Assembly (NCBI RefSeq): GCF_022271405.1
Contig: NZ_JAJNAL010000030.1
Location: forward strand, 1 to 63,996
Reading direction: 5' to 3'
Source: Rhodopseudomonas infernalis
GTDB taxonomy: Bacteria > Pseudomonadota > Alphaproteobacteria > Rhizobiales > Xanthobacteraceae
Length of the DNA stretch: 63,996 bases
Shown: positions 26,940-36,600 of the stretch, in pieces
Layout: each line of letters starts with the position of its first letter
Position numbering within the stretch: the first letter of the stretch is position 1
Program-made: the position numbers and the translations under genes
The notes under the pieces: generated by a model
Databases searched by the model: none
Seen by the model: only the letters and a program-made list of their open reading frames with translations
Told to the model about the DNA's origin: nothing

Positions 26940-27929
26940 ATGGCCCCTCGCGCCAATTGGAAAGGCTTTTTGCGGCTGTCGCTGGTGACCTGCCCGGTGG
27001 CGCTGTTTCCCGCCACCTCCGACGCCGAAAAGATCAGCTTCAACCAGATCAACCGGAGCACCGGCCACCGCATCAAGTACCTCAAGGTCGATGCCGAGAC
27101 CGGCGAAGAGGTGTCGTCCGACGACATCATGAAGGGCTACAAGGTCGATTCCGACACGTATATCGAGATCACCCGCGACGAGCTCGACGCCCTCGCGCTG
27201 GAATCCACCCGCACCATCGAGATCGATCAGTTCGTGCCGAAGTCGGAGATCGACGACCTCTATTTGGTCAGACCCTACTACATCGTGCCGGACGGCAAGG
27301 TCGGCCATGACGCCTATGCGGTGATCCGCGAGACCATCCGGTCGATGGACCGCGTCGCGCTGGCCCGCGTGGTGCTGACCAATCGCGAGCACGTCATCGC
27401 GCTGGAAGCGCGCGACAACGGCCTGATGGGCATGCTGCTGCGCTACCCCTACGAAGTGCGCGACTCCGCCGATTACTTCGACGACATCCAGGACGTCAAG
27501 ATCACCAAGGACATGCTCGACCTCGCCCGGCACATCGTCGAGCAGAAGTCCGGCCACTTCCAGCCCGAGCTGTTCGAGGACCACTACGAGACCGCGCTGA
27601 CCGAACTGATCAACAAGAAGGTCGCCGGCCAGCCGATCGCCGCCAAGGCCCGCCCGCGCGGCGACAACGTCGTCGACCTGATGGAAGCACTGCGCCGCAG
27701 CCTCGGCCAGGGCGACAAGCCAGCCCCGGCCGCCAAGAAGGCCGACGCGTCCGACAAGACCGCGACCGCCAAACCGGCCCGCGCCAAGAAGCGCAAGACC
27801 GCGCCCGGCCAGAAGGAAATGCTGCTGCCGATCTCGGGCAGCGGTGCCGGCAAGGCGAAGGAAGAGACCGCAAAGCCCAGGAAGCCCGCACGCACTCCGG
27901 CGAGTAGCAAGGCGCGGAAGGCGGGTTAG
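26940..27929 (+). CDS. ku: Non-homologous end-joining protein Ku
   Basis: A 329-aa bacterial Ku that homodimerises as a ring on DNA double-strand ends. The start MAPRANWKGFLRLSLVTCPV is the family's usual N-terminus, so I use the ATG at 26940; an in-frame ATG 40 codons upstream adds unrelated sequence. The Ku core covers about residues 1-255, with KSEIDDLYLVRPYYIVPDGK and the QPELFEDHYETAL region. The C-terminal 75 residues are Lys/Ala-rich and should bind DNA or LigD. No ligD is adjacent; many Rhizobiales carry several ku/ligD sets elsewhere. Confidence 0.94.
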   Translation: MAPRANWKGFLRLSLVTCPVALFPATSDAEKISFNQINRSTGHRIKYLKVDAETGEEVSSDDIMKGYKVDSDTYIEITRDELDALALESTRTIEIDQFVPKSEIDDLYLVRPYYIVPDGKVGHDAYAVIRETIRSMDRVALARVVLTNREHVIALEARDNGLMGMLLRYPYEVRDSADYFDDIQDVKITKDMLDLARHIVEQKSGHFQPELFEDHYETALTELINKKVAGQPIAAKARPRGDNVVDLMEALRRSLGQGDKPAPAAKKADASDKTATAKPARAKKRKTAPGQKEMLLPISGSGAGKAKEETAKPRKPARTPASSKARKAG

Positions 27930-27952
27930 TTTATCGCAAAATCACTGCCCGT

Positions 27953-28117
27953 GTCGCCCTCACCCCAACCCTCTCCCGCACGCGGGAGAGGGAGTTCGCT
28001 GTGCTTGGGGAGATGCGTACATCGAACGAGAGGGCGTTTCGGCAATCCATGAACGTCGCGCCGAGGCACGGCGCGCCCCCTCTCCCGCTTGCGGGAGAGG
28101 GTTGGGGTGAGGGCGAC
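27953..28117. repeat. R4 hairpin pair (CTCTCCCGC type), gene-less copy
   Basis: Two inverted R4 units. The left one reads GTCGCCCTCACCCC then CTCTCCCGCACGCGGGAGAG; the right one is the reverse complement form ending GGGGTGAGGGCGAC. About 80 bp of non-repeated sequence lies between. Other pairs are at 36376, 38913, 41662 and 42235. Confidence 0.9.
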
Positions 28118-28157
28118 GCGAGTCGTAAGCTAACGGCGGGGCGCGACGGCCTGACGC

Positions 28158-29600
28158 TCATCGCCACCAGGACGGCGTGCCGCTCGCCGTCGCCGGCGGG
28201 CGTTCGGGCTGACGCCGCGGTTCGCGGCGCTGCCTTTGCTTCCTCGCCGGCTTCTCCGCCTCAGGCTCCTTCACCGGGCCGATCCGTTTCAGCGCCGCGT
28301 CGGCGGCGCGTTCGCCGGAGTCCCAGGCGCCCTGCACGGTGCCCCACAGATCCTCGCTGGTGGCCTCGCCGGCGATCAGCAGATTGCCGAGCGGCTCGCC
28401 CAGCACCTTGCGGGACGGCTGCGCGCCGGGCGCCGCCGCCGACATCGCCCCCAGCACATACGGGTTGGCGTTCCAGCGCGTCACCGCCTGGCGCTCGACC
28501 GACCGGGCGATCTCGCTGCCGAACAGCTTGCCGAGCCATTCCAGCGCGAACGCCTGCATGGCGGCCTCGCCCTGCGCCGACAGATCGCGGCCGAAGCTGC
28601 CGGCGATGTCGACGACGCACAGCGATGAACCATTGATATTGGCATAGAGCGCGGCGGTGCGCGGGCCGCTGCTCTGCTCGATCAGCAGCTCGTCGCGCGA
28701 CAGCCCGAGCGGGTTGCCTTTGAACTGCAGCGCGATGCGATCGGTGCTGCCGAGCTGGAGCTTGCCGGCGGCGTCGAGCTGACGCTTCGGCAGCTCCGGC
28801 GTGAACTTGATCGCGCCCGAGCTCAGCACATTGGTGGACACGGTGAGGATCACCGCCTTGGCGGCGATGCGCCCCGCCGCGGTTTCGACCCCGGTGTCGC
28901 GGCCGTTCCAGACGATGCGGCTGACCGGCGTCGACGTCACCATCGGCAGCGGCGCCGCCAGCCGCGCCAGCAGCGTACCGAGGCCCTGGCGGGCGCCGGC
29001 CAGCGCGTTGCGATCCGGCGCGCGACTCTCGTCGCTCGCCGACAGATCCTTCAGGTCGGTGCCGCTGGCGTAGGGGCCGAGCACGTAGTCGATGGTCGGG
29101 CCCCACTCGCCGAGATCCTTCGGCAGCGCCGCCGCGCAGGCGACGTCGACCCTGCCGCGCGCCGCCTCGTCGATCGCGCGGCTGGCGCGCACCAGCGTCG
29201 CCAGATAGTCCTCGGTCTCGCGCGCACGCGCGTTGCGGCGGCCGATCCGGATCTTCTGCCCCGGCGGCGCCGGCACGATGTCGATGCCGACGCTGCGCGC
29301 CTGCTTGGCGATCGGGTTGCGGTCCGGATTGTGCAGAAACCGCGCGCCGCGATCGAACGGCGCCGCGAAGCTCTCGGTGTCGGTGACGCAGCGGCCGCCG
29401 GGCTGCGCCGCGGCCTCGACGATCAGCACCTTGCGGCCGGCCGCAACGATTCGCCGGGCGGCCGCGATGCCGGCAGCGCCGGCGCCGACCACCACGACGT
29501 CGACCTCGCGCGGCAACGCCGCGCGCGCCCGCGAGGCGAAAGCGGGCACCAGCACGAGGCCGGCCGAGGCCGTCAGGAAGCGGCGGCGGGAGATTGTCAT
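28158..29600 (-). CDS. Tat-exported FAD-dependent amine-oxidase-like protein
   Basis: A 480-aa flavoprotein. The start at ATG 29600 gives a twin-arginine signal (SRRRFLTASAGLVLVPAFAS). The Rossmann dinucleotide motif VVVGAGAAGIAAARRI is followed by VLIVEAAAQPGGRC, as in flavin monoamine oxidases. The C-terminal FAD segment is NLLIAGEATSEDLWGTVQGA. Family members oxidise amines or amino acids with O2 or a quinone. The last 35 residues are Arg/Pro-rich and look like a low-complexity tail. It diverges from the YiiX-type gene; the 301-bp gap between them shows no gene. Confidence 0.85.
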   Translation of the reverse strand: MTISRRRFLTASAGLVLVPAFASRARAALPREVDVVVVGAGAAGIAAARRIVAAGRKVLIVEAAAQPGGRCVTDTESFAAPFDRGARFLHNPDRNPIAKQARSVGIDIVPAPPGQKIRIGRRNARARETEDYLATLVRASRAIDEAARGRVDVACAAALPKDLGEWGPTIDYVLGPYASGTDLKDLSASDESRAPDRNALAGARQGLGTLLARLAAPLPMVTSTPVSRIVWNGRDTGVETAAGRIAAKAVILTVSTNVLSSGAIKFTPELPKRQLDAAGKLQLGSTDRIALQFKGNPLGLSRDELLIEQSSGPRTAALYANINGSSLCVVDIAGSFGRDLSAQGEAAMQAFALEWLGKLFGSEIARSVERQAVTRWNANPYVLGAMSAAAPGAQPSRKVLGEPLGNLLIAGEATSEDLWGTVQGAWDSGERAADAALKRIGPVKEPEAEKPARKQRQRREPRRQPERPPATASGTPSWWR

Positions 29601-29901
29601 GGCATGGTTTCCAAAGGCTTGTGCGGTCGCGGACAGAGCCGCGATCCTGGCGGGATCGCCGGCCGCTGCGTCTTGCTCAGTCTGCCGGTCGACCCCGTCA
29701 AAACCATGATCCCCTTGGGTTTCGCACCCCGTACCGAAGCCGCATCCGGTCGCCGCCGCCGCCAACTTGCCGGAATCGCTGCAGCGCGGCAACGGGCATG
29801 GTGAACGAGATGTCGCCGCGGTCCGGAACCGATGAACTAAATTGCAACCGCTGTGGCCAATCATCATTCAGGACACGCGAAGCCCCGGGCGGAGCAGACA
29901 G

Positions 29902-30789
29902 ATGGGTTTGGTGCTCGATGCGCTCGGCAAGATGATTGCCGGCTATCTGCAGAAGGAAGAACCCGGCTATGAGCCATTCACGCCGAGCGACCCCGATCAG
30001 TTGCGCACGATCCTGCAGCCCGGCGACGTGCTGCTGGTCGAGGGCAATGCGCGGATCTCCGGCATCATCAAATATCTGACGCAGTCGACCTGGTCGCACG
30101 CGGCGCTGTATGTCGGGCCGATCGACGGCGCCGCCGAGCCGGACGGCGAACCCCACGTGCTGATCGAGGCGAATATCGGCGAGGGCGTCTCGTCGTCGCC
30201 GCTGTCGCGGCATCTCGGCTATCACACCCGCGTGTGCCGGCCGGTCGGGCTATCCTTTGAGGATCGCCACACCGTGTGCCGCTACGCCATCAACCGGATC
30301 GGCTTCGGCTACGACACCAAGAACATCATCGACCTGATGCGTTACCTCGTTCCGCTGCCGGTGCCGCAGCGCTGGCGCCGGCGGATGATCGCGCTCGGCT
30401 CCGGCGATCCGACCAAGATCATCTGCTCGGCGCTGATCGCGCAGGCGTTCGATGCGGTGCGCTATCCGATCCTGCCGAAGATCACCAAGGCCGGCAGTCG
30501 CGCGGCGCGGCGCGAGATCCTGCACATTCGCGATTCCTCGCTGTACATGCCGCGCGACTTCGATATCTCGCCGTATTTCGAGGTCGTCAAGCCATCGATC
30601 GTGGGCGGCTTCGACTACACGACGCTGCATTGGGCCGACAAGCAGAAGCCGCTCGCGGAGACAGCGGGCCCGTTCACCACCTGCCAAGATCCCGTCGACC
30701 CGGCGCTGCTGCTTCGTGAAACGCCCGACGCGGAGACGCCGCAACGCGCCCCGGAGCTGACGCTGGCCGAGCCGTCTCACGAGCGATGA
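29902..30789 (+). CDS. YiiX/C92-type permuted papain-like hydrolase
   Basis: A 295-aa protein of the YiiX/YebB (peptidase C92, permuted NlpC/P60-like) family. The characteristic order is the His motif STWSHAALYVG (H66) first, then the acidic LIEANIGEG, then the nucleophile KIICSALIAQAF (C175). There is no signal peptide. The family cleaves amide or thioester bonds in lipid-linked or peptidoglycan-type substrates; the substrate here is unknown. The ATG at 29902 with GGAG upstream is chosen over one 20 codons earlier that lacks a ribosome site. The C-terminal 60 residues are Pro/Glu-rich and not conserved. Confidence 0.82.
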   Translation: MGLVLDALGKMIAGYLQKEEPGYEPFTPSDPDQLRTILQPGDVLLVEGNARISGIIKYLTQSTWSHAALYVGPIDGAAEPDGEPHVLIEANIGEGVSSSPLSRHLGYHTRVCRPVGLSFEDRHTVCRYAINRIGFGYDTKNIIDLMRYLVPLPVPQRWRRRMIALGSGDPTKIICSALIAQAFDAVRYPILPKITKAGSRAARREILHIRDSSLYMPRDFDISPYFEVVKPSIVGGFDYTTLHWADKQKPLAETAGPFTTCQDPVDPALLLRETPDAETPQRAPELTLAEPSHER

Positions 30790-30833
30790 ACCGAGAGCGA
30801 CTTTCCAGATCGCTCGATCAGCTAACAAATTCC

Positions 30834-30862
30834 GTCATGGCCGAGCTCGTTCCGGGCATGAC
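30834..30862. repeat. Short R2-type palindrome
   Basis: GTCATGGCCGAGCTCGTTCC followed by GGGCATGAC keeps the GTCATG/CATGAC ends of R2. It sits between the convergent YiiX-type and GGDEF-EAL genes. Confidence 0.6.
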
Positions 30863-30906
30863 GGGTGGAGACGGAATCGCCTGATTTCAATGGGTGCTTT
30901 TTCCGG

Positions 30907-33183
30907 TCAGGCTCTGAGGAGCCCGGCGCAGCCGGGCGTCTCCTCCGCTACGCGCGCGGAATCGCCCGCGGCGGCGGCGGTGCGCTGGAGTTCGAGCAGG
31001 CCGTTGATCTCGTCGTTCGGCCGCGCCGGGCTGAACAGGAAGCCTTGCGCTTCGTGGCAGCCTTCGGAGCGCAGCCAGCTCAGCTCGGCTTCGGTTTCGA
31101 CGCCTTCCGCCGTGATGGTGACGCCGAGCCCCATGCCGAGGCTGATGATGGCGCGGACGATCGCCTGCGAATCGCGGTTGTCGCACAGCCCGCGCACGAA
31201 CGACTGATCGATCTTGATCTTGTCGAACGGGAAGCTGCGCAGATAGCTCAGCGACGAATAGCCGGTGCCGAAATCGTCCATCGAGATCCGCACGCCGAGC
31301 GCCCGCAGCGCGTGCAGCGTGGCGATCACCTGGCTGCTCTTCTCGAGCAGCAGCGTCTCGGTGATCTCGAGTTCGAGCCGGCGCGGCGGCAGGCCGGATT
31401 GCTTCAGCGCGTCCATCACGGTCGCCATCAGATTGCCGACACGAAACTGCAGCGGCGACAGATTGACGGCGACGCAAACCTCGCCCGGCCAGCGCGCGGC
31501 ATCGAGGCAGGCCTGGCGCAGCACCTGGGCGCCGATCGCGTTGATCAGGCCGGTGTCCTCGGCGACCGGGATGAATTCCGCCGGCGAGATCATGCCGCGC
31601 TCCGGATGCGGCCAGCGCACCAGCGCCTCGCAGCCGGTGATACGCCCGCTCTCCAGCCCGATCAGCGGCTGGTAGTACGGCCGCAGCACATCATGGCGCA
31701 GCGCGGCGCGCAGATCGGTCTCGATCTTGCGCCGCGCCTGGGCGCGCGCGTCCATGCCGGGTTCGAAGAAGCTGAAGCTGCCGCGCGAATCCTTCTTGGC
31801 GCGCGACAGCGCCATGTCGGCGTTCATCAGCAGCTTCTCGGAATCGTCGCCGTCGAGCGGCGCCACCGCGATGCCGATGCTGGCGCTGGCGACCACCGAA
31901 TGGCCTTCGAGCAGATACGGTTCGGCGATCGCGTTGAGCAGCCGCTTGGCCAGCAGCGTGATGTCTTCGGGCCGCTTGATGCCGGTCTGGATCACGGCGA
32001 ATTCGTCGGAGTTGAGCCGCGCCAGCGGATCCTCCTCGCGCAGCGTCGAGCGCAGCCGCCGCGCGATGCCGCGCAGCAGCTTGTCGCCGACCGCGTGGCC
32101 GAGCGTGTCGTTGACCGCCTTGAAGTGATCGACGCCGATGAACAGCACGGCGATCTTCTCGCCGGTGCGCCGTGTCTGCGCCAGCAATTCGTCGAGCCGC
32201 TTGCGCAGCAGATTGCGGTTCGGCAGCCCGGTCAGGCCATCGTGATGCGCCATGAAGGCGAGCCGCATTTCAGCGCGCTTGCGCTCGGTGATGTCCATCA
32301 GGGCAAGCAGCACCGCAGGCTCGCCGTTGTAGATCAGCTGCCGCGCGTAGATCGCCAGATCGATCAGCGAACCATCGGCTTTGACGTGTTTCCAGGTCTT
32401 CGCCGCGCGCTCCTCGCTGCTGGCGTCGCCGGCCCACGGCAGTTCGGTCTCGAAAGCCTGCAGCCGGCGCAGCGTCAGTTCGGCGAACTCGGCCGGCGAA
32501 TAGCCGTAATGCTCGACGGCGGCCTCGTTGACGGCGAGGATGCGCTCGTTCTGCAACGCGCAGACGATCATCGGCACCGGATTGCTGTCGAACATCAGCC
32601 GGAACGAGGCCTCGCGCTGCTTCAGCTCGGTGATGTCGACGCGCAGGCCGATCACCCCGCCGTCGGAGGTGGTGCGTTCCTCGATCTGGATGCAGCGGCC
32701 ATCGGCCAGCACCTGCTCGTGGCTGTGGCCGGGATGAAACAGCCGGCGCATCCGCTCGGCGATCCATTCCTCCTCGTGGCCGATCGCCTCCGGGTAGTCG
32801 CCGCGCGCGACGCCGACCCGCATCGTGTCCCCGATCCGCGCGCCGGGTTTGAACAGATCGGCGCTCGCCTTGTAGATCTCGGCATAACGCTTGTTCCAGA
32901 GAATGTAGCGCCCTTCGGCATCGAGGAACACGATACCCTGCGGCAGGATGTCGATCGCCTCGCGCAACCGTTCATGCGATTTGCTCGCCTGCGCCAACGC
33001 CGCCGCAAGCGCGCCCTTGCGCTCGGCGACGACGGTCGGGCGCGGCCTCCGCTTCAACACCACCGACGACTTGACGGTCTTGGCGGCGGCTTTGACGCTG
33101 GCATTGGCGACGGAACGCTTCGATTCACGGCTGTGCGTACATCGCTTGGATGTCTTGTTGGTCCTCAGCCGGATCTGCGGCAT
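30907..33183 (-). CDS. PAS-GGDEF-EAL protein with degenerate GGDEF site
   Basis: A 758-aa cyclic-di-GMP protein with no membrane segments. The basic N-terminus (1-60) precedes two PAS units (about 70-185 and 192-300), a GGDEF domain (about 305-470) and an EAL domain (about 485-735). In the GGDEF domain the signature is NSDEF (391-395) instead of GG(D/E)EF, and the first metal-binding Asp is Gly (FIGVDHFK, G350), so cyclase activity is probably lost. The EAL domain looks intact: EALVRW (519-524), NLSPLQF, ELEITE, DDFGTGYSSLSYL and KIDQSF. It most likely hydrolyses c-di-GMP under PAS control, with the GGDEF part acting as a GTP sensor or scaffold. The 380-bp gap to mepA (33184-33563) holds no gene I can support. 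Confidence 0.9.
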   Translation of the reverse strand: MPQIRLRTNKTSKRCTHSRESKRSVANASVKAAAKTVKSSVVLKRRPRPTVVAERKGALAAALAQASKSHERLREAIDILPQGIVFLDAEGRYILWNKRYAEIYKASADLFKPGARIGDTMRVGVARGDYPEAIGHEEEWIAERMRRLFHPGHSHEQVLADGRCIQIEERTTSDGGVIGLRVDITELKQREASFRLMFDSNPVPMIVCALQNERILAVNEAAVEHYGYSPAEFAELTLRRLQAFETELPWAGDASSEERAAKTWKHVKADGSLIDLAIYARQLIYNGEPAVLLALMDITERKRAEMRLAFMAHHDGLTGLPNRNLLRKRLDELLAQTRRTGEKIAVLFIGVDHFKAVNDTLGHAVGDKLLRGIARRLRSTLREEDPLARLNSDEFAVIQTGIKRPEDITLLAKRLLNAIAEPYLLEGHSVVASASIGIAVAPLDGDDSEKLLMNADMALSRAKKDSRGSFSFFEPGMDARAQARRKIETDLRAALRHDVLRPYYQPLIGLESGRITGCEALVRWPHPERGMISPAEFIPVAEDTGLINAIGAQVLRQACLDAARWPGEVCVAVNLSPLQFRVGNLMATVMDALKQSGLPPRRLELEITETLLLEKSSQVIATLHALRALGVRISMDDFGTGYSSLSYLRSFPFDKIKIDQSFVRGLCDNRDSQAIVRAIISLGMGLGVTITAEGVETEAELSWLRSEGCHEAQGFLFSPARPNDEINGLLELQRTAAAAGDSARVAEETPGCAGLLRA

Positions 33184-33563
33184 TTCTACGCCCCACGCAA
33201 TCTGCGACTACGTTGTGCAATATGTGTCTGAAAAAAGGTGTAATGGAGCACGGGCGGGCCTCGGCTACCTGCTGCTTGGCAGCTCGGCAGCGCGGCTGCT
33301 CATTGGTGGAGCAACCGAATTGCCGAGTTTCGCGCAAGGCGGCCGCACTGACCGTTTCCGGACAGCTGTCAGAATGAGGTTTTGGGTATTTCTGTGCAGC
33401 CCATAGGCGCACCCGACCGATCAGACCAATTCTGCGCCAATGCCGAGAATGGTTGCCGGCCTCTTAACGGCGCGTCCGGGCGCGCCCGCTTCGTCCGTCA
33501 TGCGTACGCTGCCGCATCTCTGCCTGGCTGATTTTACCAGCCGAGTCGGCTATCATCGGGCCG

Positions 33564-34520
33564 ATGCATCGCCGATCGATTCCCCTCCGATTGTTACTTG
33601 CCGCCACGCTGCTCGGCAGCTCGGCCGCGGTTGCGTGCGCCCAGGACAGGGGCACGGTCAATCCGAAGCCGCTGCCGCCGCTCGCCAATCCGAACGACCC
33701 CGGCCTGCCGGCGCGCGAGCTGTTCGCCCGCAGATATCTGCCGGCGGCGTTGCCGCCGCGACCGATCGGGTTCTATGCCCATGGCTGCCTCGCCGGCGGC
33801 GAGGCGCTGCCGATCACCGGCAGGACCTGGCAGGTGATGCGGCTGTCGCGCAACCGCTACTACGCCTATCCGGCGATGGTCGATCTGGTGGCGCGGCTGT
33901 CCGCGAAGGCGCAGCGCGACGCCGGCTGGCCCGGCATTCTGGTCGGCGACATGTCGCAGCCGCGCGGCGGGCCGATGCTGACCGGCCATGCCAGCCATCA
34001 GGTCGGACTCGACGCCGACATCTGGCTGACGCCGATGCCGAACCGGCAGCTATCCCGCAACGAGCGCGAGGAGATGTCGGCGGTGATGATGGTACGGCCG
34101 GACCGGCTCGACATCGATCCCAAAGCCTGGACGCCGACCCACTGGAAAGTGATCCGCGCCGCCGCGCAGGAGCCGGCAGTCGAACGCATCTTCGTCAACG
34201 CGGCGATCAAGAAGGCGCTGTGCCGCGAGGCCAAGGGCGACCGCGGCTGGCTCGGCAAGGTGCGGCCGATGTGGGGGCACGACTATCACTTCCACATCCG
34301 GATTTCCTGTCCGCACGGCAGCCCGGGGTGCGAATCGCAGCCGGAGCCGCCGGCCGGCGAAGGCTGCGCGCCGGCGGACCTCGCCTATTGGTTCTCCGAC
34401 GCGGTGCTGCACCCGAAGCCGCCGAAAGAACCGCCGAAGCCCAAGAAGCCGCTGACGCTGGCGGACCTGCCGACCGAATGCCGCGCCGTCCTGGCGGCGC
34501 CTGATCAGCGGCCGGACTGA
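33564..34520 (+). CDS. mepA: Penicillin-insensitive murein endopeptidase
   Basis: A 318-aa LAS-type zinc peptidase cleaving D-Ala-mesoDAP cross-links in periplasmic peptidoglycan. It has a signal peptide ending near VACAQD. The zinc ligands are in MLTGHASHQVGLDADIWL and the C-terminal MWGHDYHFHIRI; FYAHGCLAGGEALP is a family segment. The tail after about residue 270 is Pro/Lys-rich. Its stop codon abuts the stop of the convergent antiporter gene with no bases between. Confidence 0.93.
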   Translation: MHRRSIPLRLLLAATLLGSSAAVACAQDRGTVNPKPLPPLANPNDPGLPARELFARRYLPAALPPRPIGFYAHGCLAGGEALPITGRTWQVMRLSRNRYYAYPAMVDLVARLSAKAQRDAGWPGILVGDMSQPRGGPMLTGHASHQVGLDADIWLTPMPNRQLSRNEREEMSAVMMVRPDRLDIDPKAWTPTHWKVIRAAAQEPAVERIFVNAAIKKALCREAKGDRGWLGKVRPMWGHDYHFHIRISCPHGSPGCESQPEPPAGEGCAPADLAYWFSDAVLHPKPPKEPPKPKKPLTLADLPTECRAVLAAPDQRPD

Positions 34521-36311
34521 TCAGACCCCCGACAGCGCGGTCCAGACCTTCGACAATTCGCGCTTCAGCTTCTGCGCGCGGGTCGGCGGGGCGTCGTCCT
34601 CGTCCTCGGGCAGCCGCAGGCCGACGACGTTGACCCTTCCGCCGCCGAGGCTGCGCGCCACCAGCACGATCGCATCCAGCTGCAGTTCGGCCCCCACGGT
34701 CGGCGCGCGGTCGAGGTGGATGTCGAAGTAGTCCGCCAGCGTCAGCGCCTCCTCGCCGGGCTTGACGCTGACCCCGTAGGCGCCGGCGAGGTCGCCGAGC
34801 GAGGTCTCGCCCGGCACCACGAAATCGCCGAGCAGATGCGGGTCGGGCGCGGCCGAGGGCGGCATGTCGACGAAGAAACGGTCGAGCGACTCGGCCTTTT
34901 CTGGCGGCGCCAGCAGATAAAGATAATCGCCGGGCGCGATCGGCTCGGCCTCCTCGGGCGTCAGGATCCGTTCGTCGCGGATCACCAGGGTCGGCTTCGA
35001 CCAGGACGGGATCAGCCCGCGCCTGAGATACAGGCTCTTGGCGCGCACCGGATAGCCGACTAGCTGCTGCTCGAGCTGGCCGGGCAGGTCGAGCTCGATA
35101 CGGCGCGGGCCGCGGTCGGTGCGCGGCAGCGCGACGTGCAGCTTGCGGGCCGCGGGTCCGAGCGTCCAGCCCTGCAGCAGCAGCGAGATGATCACCACCA
35201 CGAAGGCGACGTCGAAATACAGATACGCCTTCGGCAGCCCGACCAGCATCGGGATCGACGCCAGGAAGATCGCCACCGCGCCGCGCAAGCCCACCCAGGC
35301 GATGAACAGCCGCTCGCGCCAGTTGAAGCGGAACGGCGCCAGGCACAGGAACACCGCGGCGGGCCGCGCCACCAGCATCAGCACCAGCGCCACCAGGATC
35401 GCCGGCCCGACGCTGCCCATCAGCCGCTGCGGCGACACCAGCAGGCCGAGCAGCACGAACATCACGATCTGCGCCAGCCAGGTCGCGGCGTCGAGAAACG
35501 CCACCACCGAATTATGCGCGCGGGTCGGCTGATTGCCGATGATCATGCCGGCCAGATACACGGCGAGAAAGCCGGACGCGTGGGTGATCTGCGAGGCGCC
35601 GAACACGACCAGCGCCGCGGTGGTGACGAACGGCGCGTGCAGCCCCTGCGGCAGCGCCACGCGGTTCAGCGCCATCACCACGGCCCGGCCGCCGACCACG
35701 CCGATCAGTGCGCCGAGCGCCGCCTCGCGGACGAATTCGACGATGACATGCAGGGTCGAGCTTTCGCCGCGCGAGATCAGCTCGACCAGCATCAGGGTGA
35801 GAAACACCGCGAACGGATCGTTGGTGCCGGATTCGACCTCCAGCGTGGCGCCGACGCGGGGGCGCAGCCGCAGGCCTTGCGAATGCACCAGCAGGAACAC
35901 CGCGGCCGCATCGGTCGACGCCACCACGGCGCCGGCCAGCAGCGCCTCGGTCCAGTTGAGGTCGAGCGCGTAGCGCGCCACCGGCGCGGTGATCAGCGCC
36001 GTCACCAGCACGCCGAGCGTCGCCAGCCCCATCGACGGCGCCAGCACCGTCTTGATGCTGGAAAACCGCGTCCGCAATCCGCCGTCGAACAGGATCAGCG
36101 CCAGCGCCACCGAGCCGACCAGATAGGCGGTGCTGAGATCGTCGAATTTCAGCCCGCCCGGGCCGGACTCACCCGCCAGCATGCCGAGCAGCAGAAATAC
36201 CAGCAGCAACGGCGCGCCGAACCGCAGCGCCAGCAGGCTCGACAGGATCCCCGCCATCACCAGGATGGCGCCAAGCAGGATTGCGATGCTGACGGTGTCG
36301 AGCGACTCCAT
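34521..36311 (-). CDS. cvrA: Potassium/proton antiporter, CvrA/NhaP2 type
   Basis: A 596-aa CPA1-family antiporter with about twelve or thirteen helices (roughly 10-390). The ion-path motif ASTDAAAVFLLVHSQGL and VESGTNDPFAVFLTL are clear. Then come an RCK/TrkA-C regulatory segment (about 430-500, RIELDLPGQLEQQLVGYPVR) and a CorC/HlyC-like C-terminal domain. This domain order fits K+/H+ antiporters NhaP2/CvrA of E. coli and Vibrio. The ATG at 36311 begins MESLDTVSIAILLG just before helix 1. Confidence 0.9.
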   Translation of the reverse strand: MESLDTVSIAILLGAILVMAGILSSLLALRFGAPLLLVFLLLGMLAGESGPGGLKFDDLSTAYLVGSVALALILFDGGLRTRFSSIKTVLAPSMGLATLGVLVTALITAPVARYALDLNWTEALLAGAVVASTDAAAVFLLVHSQGLRLRPRVGATLEVESGTNDPFAVFLTLMLVELISRGESSTLHVIVEFVREAALGALIGVVGGRAVVMALNRVALPQGLHAPFVTTAALVVFGASQITHASGFLAVYLAGMIIGNQPTRAHNSVVAFLDAATWLAQIVMFVLLGLLVSPQRLMGSVGPAILVALVLMLVARPAAVFLCLAPFRFNWRERLFIAWVGLRGAVAIFLASIPMLVGLPKAYLYFDVAFVVVIISLLLQGWTLGPAARKLHVALPRTDRGPRRIELDLPGQLEQQLVGYPVRAKSLYLRRGLIPSWSKPTLVIRDERILTPEEAEPIAPGDYLYLLAPPEKAESLDRFFVDMPPSAAPDPHLLGDFVVPGETSLGDLAGAYGVSVKPGEEALTLADYFDIHLDRAPTVGAELQLDAIVLVARSLGGGRVNVVGLRLPEDEDDAPPTRAQKLKRELSKVWTALSGV

Positions 36312-36375
36312 CGCACTGGTGTAGCCGAGCGACCCGCCGCTGTCGTCCCTATCGTCGCACAGGCGCTGTGCTTGC

Positions 36376-36536
36376 GTCGCCCTCACCCGCCCCCTCCCCC
36401 GCACGCGGGGGAGGGGGCTCGCCGTGCAGGGGGAGAGGGCTTTTGTTTAGAACTATGCAGACGCCCCGCATCGCAGCAGGCTCCCTCTCCCGCGTGCGGG
36501 AGAGGGCTGGGGTGAGGGCGCCCCAGGCACTGAGCT
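36376..36536. repeat. R4 hairpin pair, gene-less copy
   Basis: The left unit is GTCGCCCTCACCCGCCCC plus a CCCCCGCACGCGGGGG hairpin; the right unit is CTCTCCCGCGTGCGGGAGAG plus GGGGTGAGGGCGCCCCAGGC and ACTGAGCT. The right-hand extension matches, inverted, the left extension of the copy at 38913. It lies between the antiporter and MscS genes. Confidence 0.9.
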
Positions 36537-36600
36537 ACTGGTCCAAATCACGGACGCCCGGTAAGAGAAAGTCGCCATCCAGCGGAGCGCGGCGCGGACG

